A stretch of 48,259 bases of DNA, from assembly GCA_964422725.1 (NCBI GenBank), contig CAYRCC010000015.1:1-48259 (forward strand), in the 5' to 3' direction. The notes beneath the pieces are model-generated. The model saw nothing but the letters and a program-made list of their open reading frames with translations. It was not told the DNA's origin and ran no database searches. Shown here piece after piece: positions 31,073-39,723 of this stretch (the first letter of the stretch is position 1; the number at the start of each line of letters is the position of its first letter). This stretch comes from CAKSNH01 sp964422725 (GTDB lineage Bacteria; Bacillota; Clostridia; UBA1381). The position numbers and the translations under genes are program-made.

Positions 31073-32122
31073 TCAACACCTCACATCGTGCGATTTTGAT
31101 AATTCTTTCCTTACATATTCAATCGACAGCAATTTTTCTTTAACCTGTCCGACATTCAGTATTTCGGTATTTGTCGAATTAAATTCCGAAACCGCTTTCC
31201 TGGTTTCATCGCCCACCTTAAAATATTTGTCATAGTTTAAATCGCGCTTGTCGGCAGGCACGCGGTAAAACGCGCCCAAATCCACTGCACTTGCACATTC
31301 TTCGTTGGTGAGCAGTGTTTCGTACAGTTTTTCACCATGGCGTATACCTATAATTTTTATGTTTGCTTTATCCGCACCAAACAAATCGCAGACCGCCTCC
31401 GCCTGTGTCAAAATAGTACACGCCGGTGCTTTCTGCACCAATATATCTCCGCTCTGTCCGTTTTTAAACGCAAACAACACCAAATCCACCGCCTCCTCAA
31501 GACTCATAATGAATCTTGTCATCGACGGTTCCGTAATCGTTATAGGCTCTCCCTTTTTTATCTGTTCAATCCACAGCGGTATCACCGAGCCTCTCGAACA
31601 CATCACATTTCCGTAGCGCGTACAGCAAATTGTCGTTTTTTCGGGAGCTACAGTGCGCGCTTTTGCAACAGCCACCTTTTCCATCATAGCCTTTGACGTA
31701 CCCATTGCATTCACCGGATATGCCGCTTTGTCCGTCGACAGACAAATAACCTTTCCGACTCCGGCTTCAATCGCCGCCGTAAGTACGTTTTCCGTCCCCA
31801 ATATATTCGTTTTCACTGCCTCAATCGGGAAAAACTCACACGACGGCACCTGTTTGAGCGCGGCCGCGTGAAAAACGTAATCCACTCCATGCATTGCATT
31901 TTTTACGCTTTCCAAGTCACGCACATCACCTATGTAAAATTTTATTTTCTCGCTTGTATCAGGGTATTTCACCTGATATTTATGGCGCATATCGTCCTGT
32001 TTTTTTTCGTCGCGCGAAAAAATGCGTATTTCACCGACATCTGTGTTCAGAAAACGATTAAGCACAGCATTTCCGAACGACCCCGTTCCGCCGGTTATCA
32101 ATAATGTTTTACCCGTAAACAT
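31073..32122 (-). CDS. capE: UDP-GlcNAc 4,6-dehydratase/5-epimerase (CapE/FnlA-like)
   Basis: A 349-residue extended SDR of the polysaccharide biosynthesis CapD-like family. The NAD loop ITGGTGSFG, FSRDEKKQDDMRHKY, HAAALKQVPSCEFFP, CLSTDKAAYPVNAMGTSKA and TRYGNVMCSRGSVIPLW are the expected motifs. The NAMGTSK catalytic stretch fits the 4,6-dehydratase/5-epimerase branch. The start at 32122 has GGAGG eight bases upstream. A strong promoter lies immediately upstream, so expression is independent of the invertible switch. Its product passes to CapG after a reduction step whose enzyme is not in the window. Confidence 0.88.
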   Translation of the reverse strand: MFTGKTLLITGGTGSFGNAVLNRFLNTDVGEIRIFSRDEKKQDDMRHKYQVKYPDTSEKIKFYIGDVRDLESVKNAMHGVDYVFHAAALKQVPSCEFFPIEAVKTNILGTENVLTAAIEAGVGKVICLSTDKAAYPVNAMGTSKAMMEKVAVAKARTVAPEKTTICCTRYGNVMCSRGSVIPLWIEQIKKGEPITITEPSMTRFIMSLEEAVDLVLFAFKNGQSGDILVQKAPACTILTQAEAVCDLFGADKANIKIIGIRHGEKLYETLLTNEECASAVDLGAFYRVPADKRDLNYDKYFKVGDETRKAVSEFNSTNTEILNVGQVKEKLLSIEYVRKELSKSHDVRC

Positions 32123-32158
32123 TGTTATCGCCTCCAACATTTTTCACACTCTATATTA

Positions 32159-32187
32159 AGTATATATTAATTCATCAATTTAGTCAA
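32159..32187 (-). promoter_or_regulatory. capE-capG promoter
   Basis: TTGACT (32182-32187) and TATACT (32159-32164) have a 17-base spacer on the minus strand, 37 bases upstream of the capE start. It probably also serves ywlE-rimI-tsaD by read-through, as no terminator separates them. Confidence 0.85.
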
Positions 32188-32235
32188 TAATTCAGTTTCA
32201 AAGTTATACAAATTCAAGCTCAAAATTACAAAATA

Positions 32236-32259
32236 CCCCAAAAGCTTTCGCTTTTGGGG
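32236..32259 (-). terminator. Terminator of the secreted-protein gene
   Basis: Perfect ten-base arms CCCCAAAAGC and GCTTTTGGGG around TTTC, followed on the minus strand by TATTTTGTAATTTT. It separates the 32270 gene from capE. Confidence 0.88.
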
Positions 32260-32269
32260 CAGATACCGT

Positions 32270-33340
32270 TTAATATGTGTAAATAATCATTTCCGCAGCC
32301 TCGCCGTCTATAACGTTTGCCAGCGCATAAACATAGCTGTTGTTTTCATTGGTATAATCAATATTGTCGTCATCATCATAAGCCGCTTTCACTATTGACG
32401 ATTTCTGTATTGCGGCAGATGTGGAAATACTAATTTCAGGCTTGCTTTTTTCCATATTGCACACATAAACAATCGTATTTTCCGAAAACGACAGGTCTAT
32501 GCTGTTTTCACACAGTCCGTCGGCATTATATAACGCAAACGATGAATTGCCGCGCGACTGTATCACTCCGAACACATATCCGGTCTCATCTTTTTTCAGT
32601 GTCTGTGCATACTTCTCTCCCTCAGCCGAACCGAGAAACTCCTGAAAAGATTCCGGCGTTTTGCTTTCGGTTACAATATCCTTTGCCGACGGACGATAGT
32701 CAAGACTTACCGATTTAATGTCACCGCTGAGCTTGGTTACAAAATGTATCATATCACCTTTTTTGAGTGTCGTAAGCTCATTTCCGTTATCAAGCCTAAT
32801 ATCGGGGTCAACATACAATATACGTTCACGTCCCTGATACATACAGTCGATTTTCACAGTCTGCTCGTCATTTTCATCAAGCGACAGCGAAACATCGGTC
32901 ACAAGCGCAAGCGCATTGATTGCATCTTTTTGTGTCGGATATGCCGACGGGTACGGTGCCGGCTGTCCGCCCGAGCTTTCGCCGTGCGGAGCTTTTGTCG
33001 GCGCAGGACTTTCTGTCGGACTTTGAGTGTTTTGCGTATTCGACACTTTAACGTCATTTACAAAAACAAACGGATTTAGATAAATTATTTTATACCTGTC
33101 CGCACCGGTAACTTCGCTTTCCATATTTACAGTGCATACACCGTTCGCATCTGCCGTACTTTTCGCCGAACGTATGTCAAGCAAAAATCCCTCTGAGTTG
33201 TACGCCGCCATAAGCACCGACTCGTTTTTTTTCGTACCCTCAGGCTGTGAATATGTAAGACTTACGGTTTGTGCAAATGCCGGAATCTGCGTTGCCGACA
33301 GGGCAAGCGCCGACAACACTGCCAAAAATTTCTTTTTCAT
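32270..33340 (-). CDS. Secreted protein of unknown function
   Basis: A 356-residue exported protein. The signal peptide MKKKFLAVLSALALSATQIPAFA is followed by a likely cleavage site before QTVSL. A beta-rich first domain (about 25-100) is joined by a Pro/Thr/Ser-rich linker (SPTESPAPTKAPHGESSGGQ) to a second beta-rich domain, with no cell-wall anchor or membrane helix after the signal. The ATG at 33340 has AAGGAG 10 bases upstream. It starts 80 bases after DUF815 and may share its transcript. I do not recognise a catalytic motif. Confidence 0.8.
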   Translation of the reverse strand: MKKKFLAVLSALALSATQIPAFAQTVSLTYSQPEGTKKNESVLMAAYNSEGFLLDIRSAKSTADANGVCTVNMESEVTGADRYKIIYLNPFVFVNDVKVSNTQNTQSPTESPAPTKAPHGESSGGQPAPYPSAYPTQKDAINALALVTDVSLSLDENDEQTVKIDCMYQGRERILYVDPDIRLDNGNELTTLKKGDMIHFVTKLSGDIKSVSLDYRPSAKDIVTESKTPESFQEFLGSAEGEKYAQTLKKDETGYVFGVIQSRGNSSFALYNADGLCENSIDLSFSENTIVYVCNMEKSKPEISISTSAAIQKSSIVKAAYDDDDNIDYTNENNSYVYALANVIDGEAAEMIIYTY

Positions 33341-33419
33341 AAGCAATTATCTCCTTATCAGTTTTTTGCATTAATTGTGTAAAAATTGCAAAGCTTCATA
33401 CATTCAGACGTAAATATTA

Positions 33420-34592
33420 TCATTTTTGTTCCGCTTTCTCGGTCTTTTTTGCAAGATACGAGGCAACAAACTGCGAGGCGCACCTACCCGAACGACCGCT
33501 GTAATTCATCTGCCACACTATTGCCTTACGCTCTATTTCCGCGTTCATTTCAACGCCGACCTTTTTCAAAAGCTCGGACACTATATTTAAGTATTCCTTT
33601 TGAGTAGGTGCGGAAAATACCAGACTTATTCCGAATCTTTCCGAAAGCGAAAGCGTTTCCTGAATATTATCGTTCTTATGCACTTCGCCGCCCTCTCTGT
33701 CTGCCCACGTTTCCTTGATAAGATGGCGGCGGTTTGACGTTGCGTAAATAAGGACGTTCTGTGGTCTTGCTTCAAGCTGACCGTCCATGGCAACCTTCAA
33801 ATCCTTATAATCCTCCTCATTGCTCTCAAACGACAAATCATCAAGGAATATTATATATTTATGTGGTTTTCCGGCAAGACAGTTGATAAGCGACGGTATG
33901 GCGCTGATTTGCTTTTTCGGCATTTCGACAACCCTCAGTCCCTCCTCGGAAAACATATTCAAAAGTGCTTTCACCGACGACGACTTACCCGTTCCCCTGT
34001 CACCGAACAGCAATACGTTGTTCGCCGGCTTTCCCTCGATAAACGCAAGCGTATTTCCTATAAGAATGTTTTTCTGATACTCAAGTCCCACCAACGCGGA
34101 AAACGTTATACCGTCATTGTTTGAAATTCCGACAATACCGTTATCATATTTAAATGCGATATATTTTGAAAGTATTCCGTTTCCGAGGGTTCTGTAATGC
34201 TGTATGAACCGGTCGGCAAGCTCTTTGGAATTTTGTGCCGCGCACAGTTTTTTTACCGACGACACATATTCCTCCGAAAAACCCGTATCGTTCCCCGACG
34301 GCTTATAGCTAATCGTACTGTTTGAAATAAGCTCTTCAAAAATAATTCTTATATCGTGTTCAAACGCATCAAGCAAGTCATCTCCCATTGCTTTCCCCGC
34401 ACCGGCAAGCTGCGACACTATATTGCAGTCATCGGCAATGAGCGATATTATGTATTCGCGCACCGCATCGTCCGTAACGCCGCCGGTTTCCGCAAAATTT
34501 ATAATTTCGCGCATTGCTTTGTACGGCTGACCGTTCTCAAGTGCATTGACCGCCTGATTATCTTTAATATTATTTAATATGTATAAATCCAT
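33420..34592 (-). CDS. DUF815-family AAA ATPase
   Basis: A 390-residue cytoplasmic ATPase. Walker A is FGDRGTGKSS, Walker B is YIIFLDDLSFE, and an arginine-rich sensor segment YATSNRRHLIKE follows; LSLSERFGISLVFSAPTQKEYL is characteristic of the DUF815 family. The start at 34592 (MDLYILNN) is chosen for its GGAGG site seven bases upstream. It has a strong promoter facing away from glgB. The family's role is unknown; members are widespread in Firmicutes. Confidence 0.88.
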   Translation of the reverse strand: MDLYILNNIKDNQAVNALENGQPYKAMREIINFAETGGVTDDAVREYIISLIADDCNIVSQLAGAGKAMGDDLLDAFEHDIRIIFEELISNSTISYKPSGNDTGFSEEYVSSVKKLCAAQNSKELADRFIQHYRTLGNGILSKYIAFKYDNGIVGISNNDGITFSALVGLEYQKNILIGNTLAFIEGKPANNVLLFGDRGTGKSSSVKALLNMFSEEGLRVVEMPKKQISAIPSLINCLAGKPHKYIIFLDDLSFESNEEDYKDLKVAMDGQLEARPQNVLIYATSNRRHLIKETWADREGGEVHKNDNIQETLSLSERFGISLVFSAPTQKEYLNIVSELLKKVGVEMNAEIERKAIVWQMNYSGRSGRCASQFVASYLAKKTEKAEQK

Positions 34593-34627
34593 CTTAATTC
34601 CTCCGAAGTGTTTTTTTCTCAAAATAT

Positions 34628-34656
34628 ATTATATCAAATTACTTTCCGAAATGCAA
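34628..34656 (-). promoter_or_regulatory. DUF815 gene promoter
   Basis: TTGCAT (34651-34656) and TATAAT (34628-34633) are spaced by 17 bases on the minus strand, 36 bases before the start codon. Confidence 0.82.
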
Positions 34657-34805
34657 ATTATTTACGAAAGCCCGCACAGCGGTAATTAAACGGATTAACA
34701 GACCTTTAAATAAGATTTCAACATATGAATTAAATACAAAAATGTTAAAATGCACAACTTTTTTAAAATTTTTTTCAAAAATATAGTGCATTTTTGATAT
34801 TTATG

Positions 34806-34814
34806 TGTTATAAT
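34806..34814 (+). promoter_or_regulatory. Extended -10 promoter of the glycogen operon
   Basis: TGTTATAAT (TGn extended -10 with perfect TATAAT). The region at the normal -35 distance is a poor match (GTGCAT). The remaining part of the gap from 34657 to 34800 is AT-rich and shows nothing else I can support. Confidence 0.6.
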
Positions 34815-35023
34815 ATAATTGTAAGTGAGAAACGGGGAAAAATTATACAAAATATTATGTATTAGCTTTTATTATGTAATTTGTATATACCCCTATTAGG
34901 GAATATGTATAAAAAAATCACACAAATTTGTACAAATATTACATTTATTATGTTTAGTACAGTACATTTAAGGGTATATGTTATATGTAGGAAAGTGTTA
35001 ATTCAGAATTACGGAGGGAAGAG
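34815..35023 (+). promoter_or_regulatory. Long untranslated leader of glgB
   Basis: About 200 bases separate the promoter from glgB. It includes a dyad around 34890-34920 (TACCCCTA...TTAGGG flanked by GTATA and ATGTATA) and ends in a strong GGAGGG site. No known riboswitch class is recognisable. The dyad could be an operator or a small RNA hairpin. Confidence 0.4.
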
Positions 35024-37120
35024 ATGGCTGGAAAATCAACCAATAACAAAAAAAATATGATTTCCGAATACTACGGAATCAGCGAGTTTCAACTCTATCT
35101 TTTTAACGAAGGTACAAATTTTCAGGCATATAATATGCTTGGCTCGCATTTAATAGAAACAGAGCAGAACGGCAAAAAAGTCAAGGGGTGGCGGTTTGCG
35201 GTTTGGGCTCCGAAAGCCGAATGTGTATATCTTTCGGGTGAATTTAACAATTGGAGTGTTTCTGACAGACCGCTTGAAAAAATAGGCACGACCGGTGTAT
35301 GGTGCGGATTTTATACCGACATCAAGGAGGGTATGCTGTACAAGTATGTTGTAAAAGGTGCTGACGGTCAGTCCGTTTTCAAAACAGACCCGTATGCATT
35401 CTATAATCAATTAAGACCTGACAACGCATCGATGACAAAGGATATATCCGGTTATAAGTGGAAAGATTCGTCGTGGCTTTCAAAAAGAGCAAAAACCGCG
35501 CCTTACGAAAAGCCTATGAATATCTACGAAATACACGCCGGTTCTTGGAAAACTCACGAGGACGGCAGCTTTTTAAGCTACCGTGAGCTTGCCGATTCAC
35601 TCATACCGTACATAAAGGATATGGGTTATACTCATGTTGAGTTTATGCCGTTTACGGAGTACCCGTTTGACGGCTCGTGGGGATATCAGGTGAGCGGTTA
35701 TTTTGCGGCAACGAGCCGTTACGGTGAACCGGAGGATTTGAAATATCTTATTGACTCCTGCCACAAAAACGGAATCAGTGTCATTATGGATTGGGTTCCG
35801 GCGCATTTTCCGCGCGATATGCACGGGCTTGCCAAATTCGACGGAACTGCCGCATACGAATACGCCGATCCGCGCATAGGCGAACACAAAGAATGGGGAA
35901 CTCTCGTTTTTGACTATACAAAAACCGAAGTTATTTCGTTTTTGATGTCATCGGCATACTTTTGGATAAGCGAATATCACGTGGACGGTCTGCGCGTTGA
36001 TGCCGTTTCGTCAATGCTGTACAGAGATTACAACAGGCGTGACGGCGAGTGGATTGCAAACAGATACGGCGGAAACGAAAATCTTGAGGCAGTGGAATTT
36101 CTGCGCAACCTCAACAAGGTTATGTTTGCAAACTTCCCGAATATACTTATGATTGCCGAGGAGTCAACCGCGTGGAGTATGGTTACCGCGCCGATTGACG
36201 ACGGCGGTTTGGGTTTCAATTACAAGTGGAATATGGGCTGGATGAACGATACTCTACGCTATATGGCTATGGACCCGCTTTTCAGAAAGCCTAACCATAA
36301 TCTGCTTACTTTCCTTATGTGCTATGCATATTCGGAAAACTATATACTTCCGCTTTCACATGATGAGGTTGTGCACGGCAAGGCCTCACTTGTAAACAAA
36401 ATGCACGGTGACTACAAAGAAAAATTTGATTCACTGCGCGCTCTGTTCGGTTATTATATGTCTGTGCCGGGTAAAAAGCTGCTGTTTATGGGCGGTGAAT
36501 TTGCGCAGTTTATCGAATGGCGGTATTACGAGGGGTTGGAGTGGAAATTACTGGAGTTTGAAAGTCACAGAAAATTCCACGACTTCATCCGCGACTTAAA
36601 CCATTTCTATCTTGACAACCCTTCATTCTGGCAAATAGAAAAGGACTGGGCAGGATTTGAATGGATAAACGAAAACGATGACAGCAATTCGGTCCTGTCA
36701 TATATAAGAAAAGGCAGTAAGAAAGGTGATATGGTAATATGTGTACTTAATTTCACTCCTGTCGAAAGGGATAAATATATTATCGGGGTGCCGTCAGCCG
36801 GCGAGTATGAAGTGGTGTTAAACAGTGATGCAACGAAATACGGCGGCGGTACAAGAATAACAAAGAAAACTTACAAGGCAGTCAAAAAGCCGGCTGATAA
36901 CAGAGATTATTCAATTGCGGTCAAGTTGCCGCCGCTGTCGGTTATTTATCTGAAAAAGAAATCGGTATCAAAGAAAAAATCAGACGAAAGCGACAGCGAA
37001 AAACCGACGGCAAAAACCGCGCCACTGACGGCGGACAAGATCAAAAAGAGCGAAAGCGCCTCAGCAAATGCGCTGTCCAAAGCCAAGGCGAAAAAGTCAA
37101 AAACGAAAAAGAAACAGTAA
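35024..37120 (+). CDS. glgB: 1,4-alpha-glucan branching enzyme with lysine-rich tail
   Basis: A GH13 enzyme that adds alpha-1,6 branches to glycogen. An N-terminal CBM48 module (WRFAVWAPKAECVYLSGEFNNW) precedes the barrel. The nucleophile is D326 (DGLRVDAVSSML), the acid/base is in AEESTAW (E379/E380), and LPLSHDEVVHG is the third catalytic motif. The catalytic protein ends at about residue 645 (LPPLSVIYLKKK). A further about 53 residues are rich in Lys, Ser and Ala (SKKKSDESDSEK, KAKAKKSKTKKKQ) and look disordered. GlgB normally lacks this tail; GlgA in the same operon has a longer one. GGAGGG precedes the ATG. Confidence 0.96.
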   Translation: MAGKSTNNKKNMISEYYGISEFQLYLFNEGTNFQAYNMLGSHLIETEQNGKKVKGWRFAVWAPKAECVYLSGEFNNWSVSDRPLEKIGTTGVWCGFYTDIKEGMLYKYVVKGADGQSVFKTDPYAFYNQLRPDNASMTKDISGYKWKDSSWLSKRAKTAPYEKPMNIYEIHAGSWKTHEDGSFLSYRELADSLIPYIKDMGYTHVEFMPFTEYPFDGSWGYQVSGYFAATSRYGEPEDLKYLIDSCHKNGISVIMDWVPAHFPRDMHGLAKFDGTAAYEYADPRIGEHKEWGTLVFDYTKTEVISFLMSSAYFWISEYHVDGLRVDAVSSMLYRDYNRRDGEWIANRYGGNENLEAVEFLRNLNKVMFANFPNILMIAEESTAWSMVTAPIDDGGLGFNYKWNMGWMNDTLRYMAMDPLFRKPNHNLLTFLMCYAYSENYILPLSHDEVVHGKASLVNKMHGDYKEKFDSLRALFGYYMSVPGKKLLFMGGEFAQFIEWRYYEGLEWKLLEFESHRKFHDFIRDLNHFYLDNPSFWQIEKDWAGFEWINENDDSNSVLSYIRKGSKKGDMVICVLNFTPVERDKYIIGVPSAGEYEVVLNSDATKYGGGTRITKKTYKAVKKPADNRDYSIAVKLPPLSVIYLKKKSVSKKKSDESDSEKPTAKTAPLTADKIKKSESASANALSKAKAKKSKTKKKQ

Positions 37121-37140
37121 ATATAATTTAAGAGAGTTAA

Positions 37141-37195
37141 GGTTACGGGGTTAAAGGTGCGGCGCAATTTGCCGCAGACTTTACTCCCCTTTACC
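37141..37195 (+). other. Long intercistronic hairpin between glgB and glgC
   Basis: Imperfect nested arms (GGTTAC/TTACC, GGGG/CCCC, AAAG/CTTT, GCGGC/GCCGC) can fold into a 55-base stem-loop. No T-run follows; instead the glgC ribosome binding site does. It is more likely an RNA-stability or processing element than a terminator. Confidence 0.6.
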
Positions 37196-37214
37196 GGAAA
37201 GGAATGGTCATAAA

Positions 37215-38483
37215 ATGATGTCAAAAGATTGTGTAGCAATGATACTTGCCGGAGGTCAGGGCAGCCGTTTGGGCGCGCTCACTAAAAATATAGCAAAGCC
37301 GGCTGTCCCGTTCGGCGGAAAATATCGTATTATTGATTTTCCGCTGAGCAACTGCACTCATTCGGGAATTGATACGGTGGGAGTGCTTACTCAGTATCAG
37401 CCGCTTGAGCTCAATACTTATATCGGCAACGGCAACGCATGGGATTTGGACAGGAACAACGGCGGCGTTTACGTTCTTCCGCCGTACCAAAAAGCCGAGG
37501 CAGGTGAATGGTATAAGGGTACAGCAAACGCAATATACCAAAATATACCGTTTATTGAACAGTTTGACCCGAAATACGTTCTTATTCTGTCGGGCGACCA
37601 CATCTATAAAATGCATTACGGAAAAATGCTTGCCGAACACGTTAAATCAGGTGCTGTTGCCACAATAGCCGTTATGCCTGTACCTTGGGAGGAGGCGAGC
37701 CGTTTCGGAATTATGAATATCGACGACAACGCAGACGTTGTGGAATTTGAGGAAAAGCCGAAAGAGCCTAAGAGCAACCTTGCCTCGATGGGTATTTATA
37801 TCTTCAACTGGGCAGTACTCAAAAAGTACCTTATAGTCGACGAAAACAATCCAAAATCTTCAAATGATTTCGGTAAAAATATCATTCCTCAGATGCTGTC
37901 ACTCGGCGAAAAAATGCATACATACAGATTCGAGGGATATTGGAAAGATGTGGGTACTGTTCAGAGTCTGCTTGAGGCAAATATGGATTTGATTGAAAAT
38001 CCTCCTAAATTCGATTTAAATGACTGTTCGTGGACTATTTACTCGAAAAATCCGGTTCGTTTCCCTCAATACATCGCCAGGGGTGCCGTAATCAAAAACA
38101 GCACCGTAACGGAGGGCTGCTCGATTTACGGCACTGTTGAAAATTCCGTAATATTCGGCGGAGTAACTATAGGCGAGGGCAGTGTTGTGCGCAATTCGGT
38201 GATAATGCAAAACACAAAAATCGGCAAAAACGTTGTTATCGAAAACGCCGTTATCGGTTCGGATTCCACACTGCGCGACGGTGTCAGTGTCGGAATAAAA
38301 GAGATGGAAAACAACCCTTATGCATCGCCGCTTTGCACCGGCAATTTGTCACTCGTCGGAAACAACGTAATAATAGACGGTGAAACGGTTATTGCAAAGG
38401 GTTCTATGGTAGATAAGGATTTGCTGAAGGACAACGATATATTCGCAAGCAGCAATGCTGAAAATATCGCGATGAAGGCATAA
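37215..38483 (+). CDS. glgC: Glucose-1-phosphate adenylyltransferase, catalytic subunit
   Basis: Makes ADP-glucose from ATP and glucose 1-phosphate, the committed step of glycogen synthesis. The 422-residue protein carries the intact signature ILAGGQGSRLGALTKNIAKPAVPFGG, the YRIIDFPLSNC segment, WYKGTANAIYQN, SGDHIYKM and FEEKPKEP. The C-terminal left-handed beta-helix repeats (VIFGGVTIGEGSVVRNSVI) are typical. AAAGGA lies about 11 bases upstream of the ATG. It is followed by glgD, its non-catalytic partner in Firmicutes. Confidence 0.97.
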   Translation: MMSKDCVAMILAGGQGSRLGALTKNIAKPAVPFGGKYRIIDFPLSNCTHSGIDTVGVLTQYQPLELNTYIGNGNAWDLDRNNGGVYVLPPYQKAEAGEWYKGTANAIYQNIPFIEQFDPKYVLILSGDHIYKMHYGKMLAEHVKSGAVATIAVMPVPWEEASRFGIMNIDDNADVVEFEEKPKEPKSNLASMGIYIFNWAVLKKYLIVDENNPKSSNDFGKNIIPQMLSLGEKMHTYRFEGYWKDVGTVQSLLEANMDLIENPPKFDLNDCSWTIYSKNPVRFPQYIARGAVIKNSTVTEGCSIYGTVENSVIFGGVTIGEGSVVRNSVIMQNTKIGKNVVIENAVIGSDSTLRDGVSVGIKEMENNPYASPLCTGNLSLVGNNVIIDGETVIAKGSMVDKDLLKDNDIFASSNAENIAMKA

Positions 38484-38515
38484 AGTATATTGAATTAAGA
38501 TTGGAGAAATCAGCT

Positions 38516-39631
38516 ATGAGAGATACAATGGGAATTATTTTGACAAGCAATCATAAGATTCCGCCTATCACAGACAATCGTGATGTTTTGGCAATGCCGA
38601 TGGCGGGCAGATACAGACTGATTGATTTTGTTATATCAAGTATGGCAAACACCGGCATAATCAATATCGGTATCGCAACCGAATCGAATTACTCGTCACT
38701 TATGGACCACGTAAAATCCGGCAAACCGTGGGATTTGGACAGAAAAAATTACGGATTGAGTCTGTTGCCGCCGGATTTGGGAAGTGTATCGCAGGGCGCG
38801 TACCGCGGCGACATTGATTTGCTTACCGGAATAGCTAATTATATTCGTAAAAGCAAACAAACATATGTCGTTTTGTCGCTCGGAAATTTTATATATAATA
38901 TGAATTTTGAAGAAGTTATCGAAGAACATATAAAGAATCAGTCAGATGTTACGATAATTTATAAGGATGTAGCTGGACTACCTGAAATTGAGCTGTCGCG
39001 TTTTTCACTGCTCGATTTGGACAAGGAAAACCGCGTTACGGATATTGAGGTTATGCCTTACTATCCTAAAACCGCAAATGCATCAATGGAGCTTTACGTG
39101 CTCGAACGCGAGCTTTTGCTCAGCATAATTGACGAGTGCAGTGCAAGGGGCGAACACGATTTCATCAAAGATGCAATTATCAAAAAGCTGTTCGGACTCA
39201 GAGTATACGGCTACAAATACACAGGATATATGGACAAAATTGATTCTCTGCGTTCATACTACAAAAACAATATGCTGTTTTTGAACGAGGATATGCGAAA
39301 CGAAATATTTAATCCCGACAGTCCGATTTGCACAAAGAGCAAAGACCGCTCGCCTACTCATTACGGCGACAGCGCGGTCGTTGACAATTGCTTTGTATCG
39401 GACGGATGTGTCATTGAAGGTACGATTGAAAATTGCATATTGTCGCGCGGCGTTAAAATTGCAAAGGGCGCGGTAGTTAAAAATTCAATCATAATGCAGG
39501 ATTCGATTATTGACAGCAATGTCGCGCTCGACCATGCTGTATTTGATAAAGAAGTGCATATTACGCAAGGCAGAAAATTGCTCGGTCAGGACGTTTATCC
39601 GCTTGCAATAGCCAAAGGAACAACGATATAA
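38516..39631 (+). CDS. glgD: GlgD, regulatory subunit of ADP-glucose pyrophosphorylase
   Basis: A 371-residue GlgC homologue that has lost the GGxGxRL nucleotide loop: the start reads MGIILTSNHKIPPITDNRDVLAMPMAGRYRLIDF. This marks the non-catalytic GlgD subunit that modulates GlgC in Firmicutes. The C-terminal beta-helix is kept. The ATG at 38516 has GGAG nine bases upstream; five upstream in-frame codons are probably not translated. The gap to glgC is 32 bases. Confidence 0.95.
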   Translation: MRDTMGIILTSNHKIPPITDNRDVLAMPMAGRYRLIDFVISSMANTGIINIGIATESNYSSLMDHVKSGKPWDLDRKNYGLSLLPPDLGSVSQGAYRGDIDLLTGIANYIRKSKQTYVVLSLGNFIYNMNFEEVIEEHIKNQSDVTIIYKDVAGLPEIELSRFSLLDLDKENRVTDIEVMPYYPKTANASMELYVLERELLLSIIDECSARGEHDFIKDAIIKKLFGLRVYGYKYTGYMDKIDSLRSYYKNNMLFLNEDMRNEIFNPDSPICTKSKDRSPTHYGDSAVVDNCFVSDGCVIEGTIENCILSRGVKIAKGAVVKNSIIMQDSIIDSNVALDHAVFDKEVHITQGRKLLGQDVYPLAIAKGTTI

Positions 39632-39639
39632 AAACGTAT

Positions 39640-39678
39640 TGCGGACTGTTGTCGGAGCTTATGCTCTCGCAGTCCGCA
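39640..39678 (+). other. Intercistronic hairpin between glgD and glgA
   Basis: Perfect nine-base arms TGCGGACTG and CAGTCCGCA enclose an inner GAGC/GCTC stem with TTAT loop. No T-run follows, so it probably acts on mRNA stability or processing and not as a full terminator. Confidence 0.7.
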
Positions 39679-39723
39679 CATACAATATGTGTTACATTTG
39701 ACAAAAGAAAGGGTTGATATATT

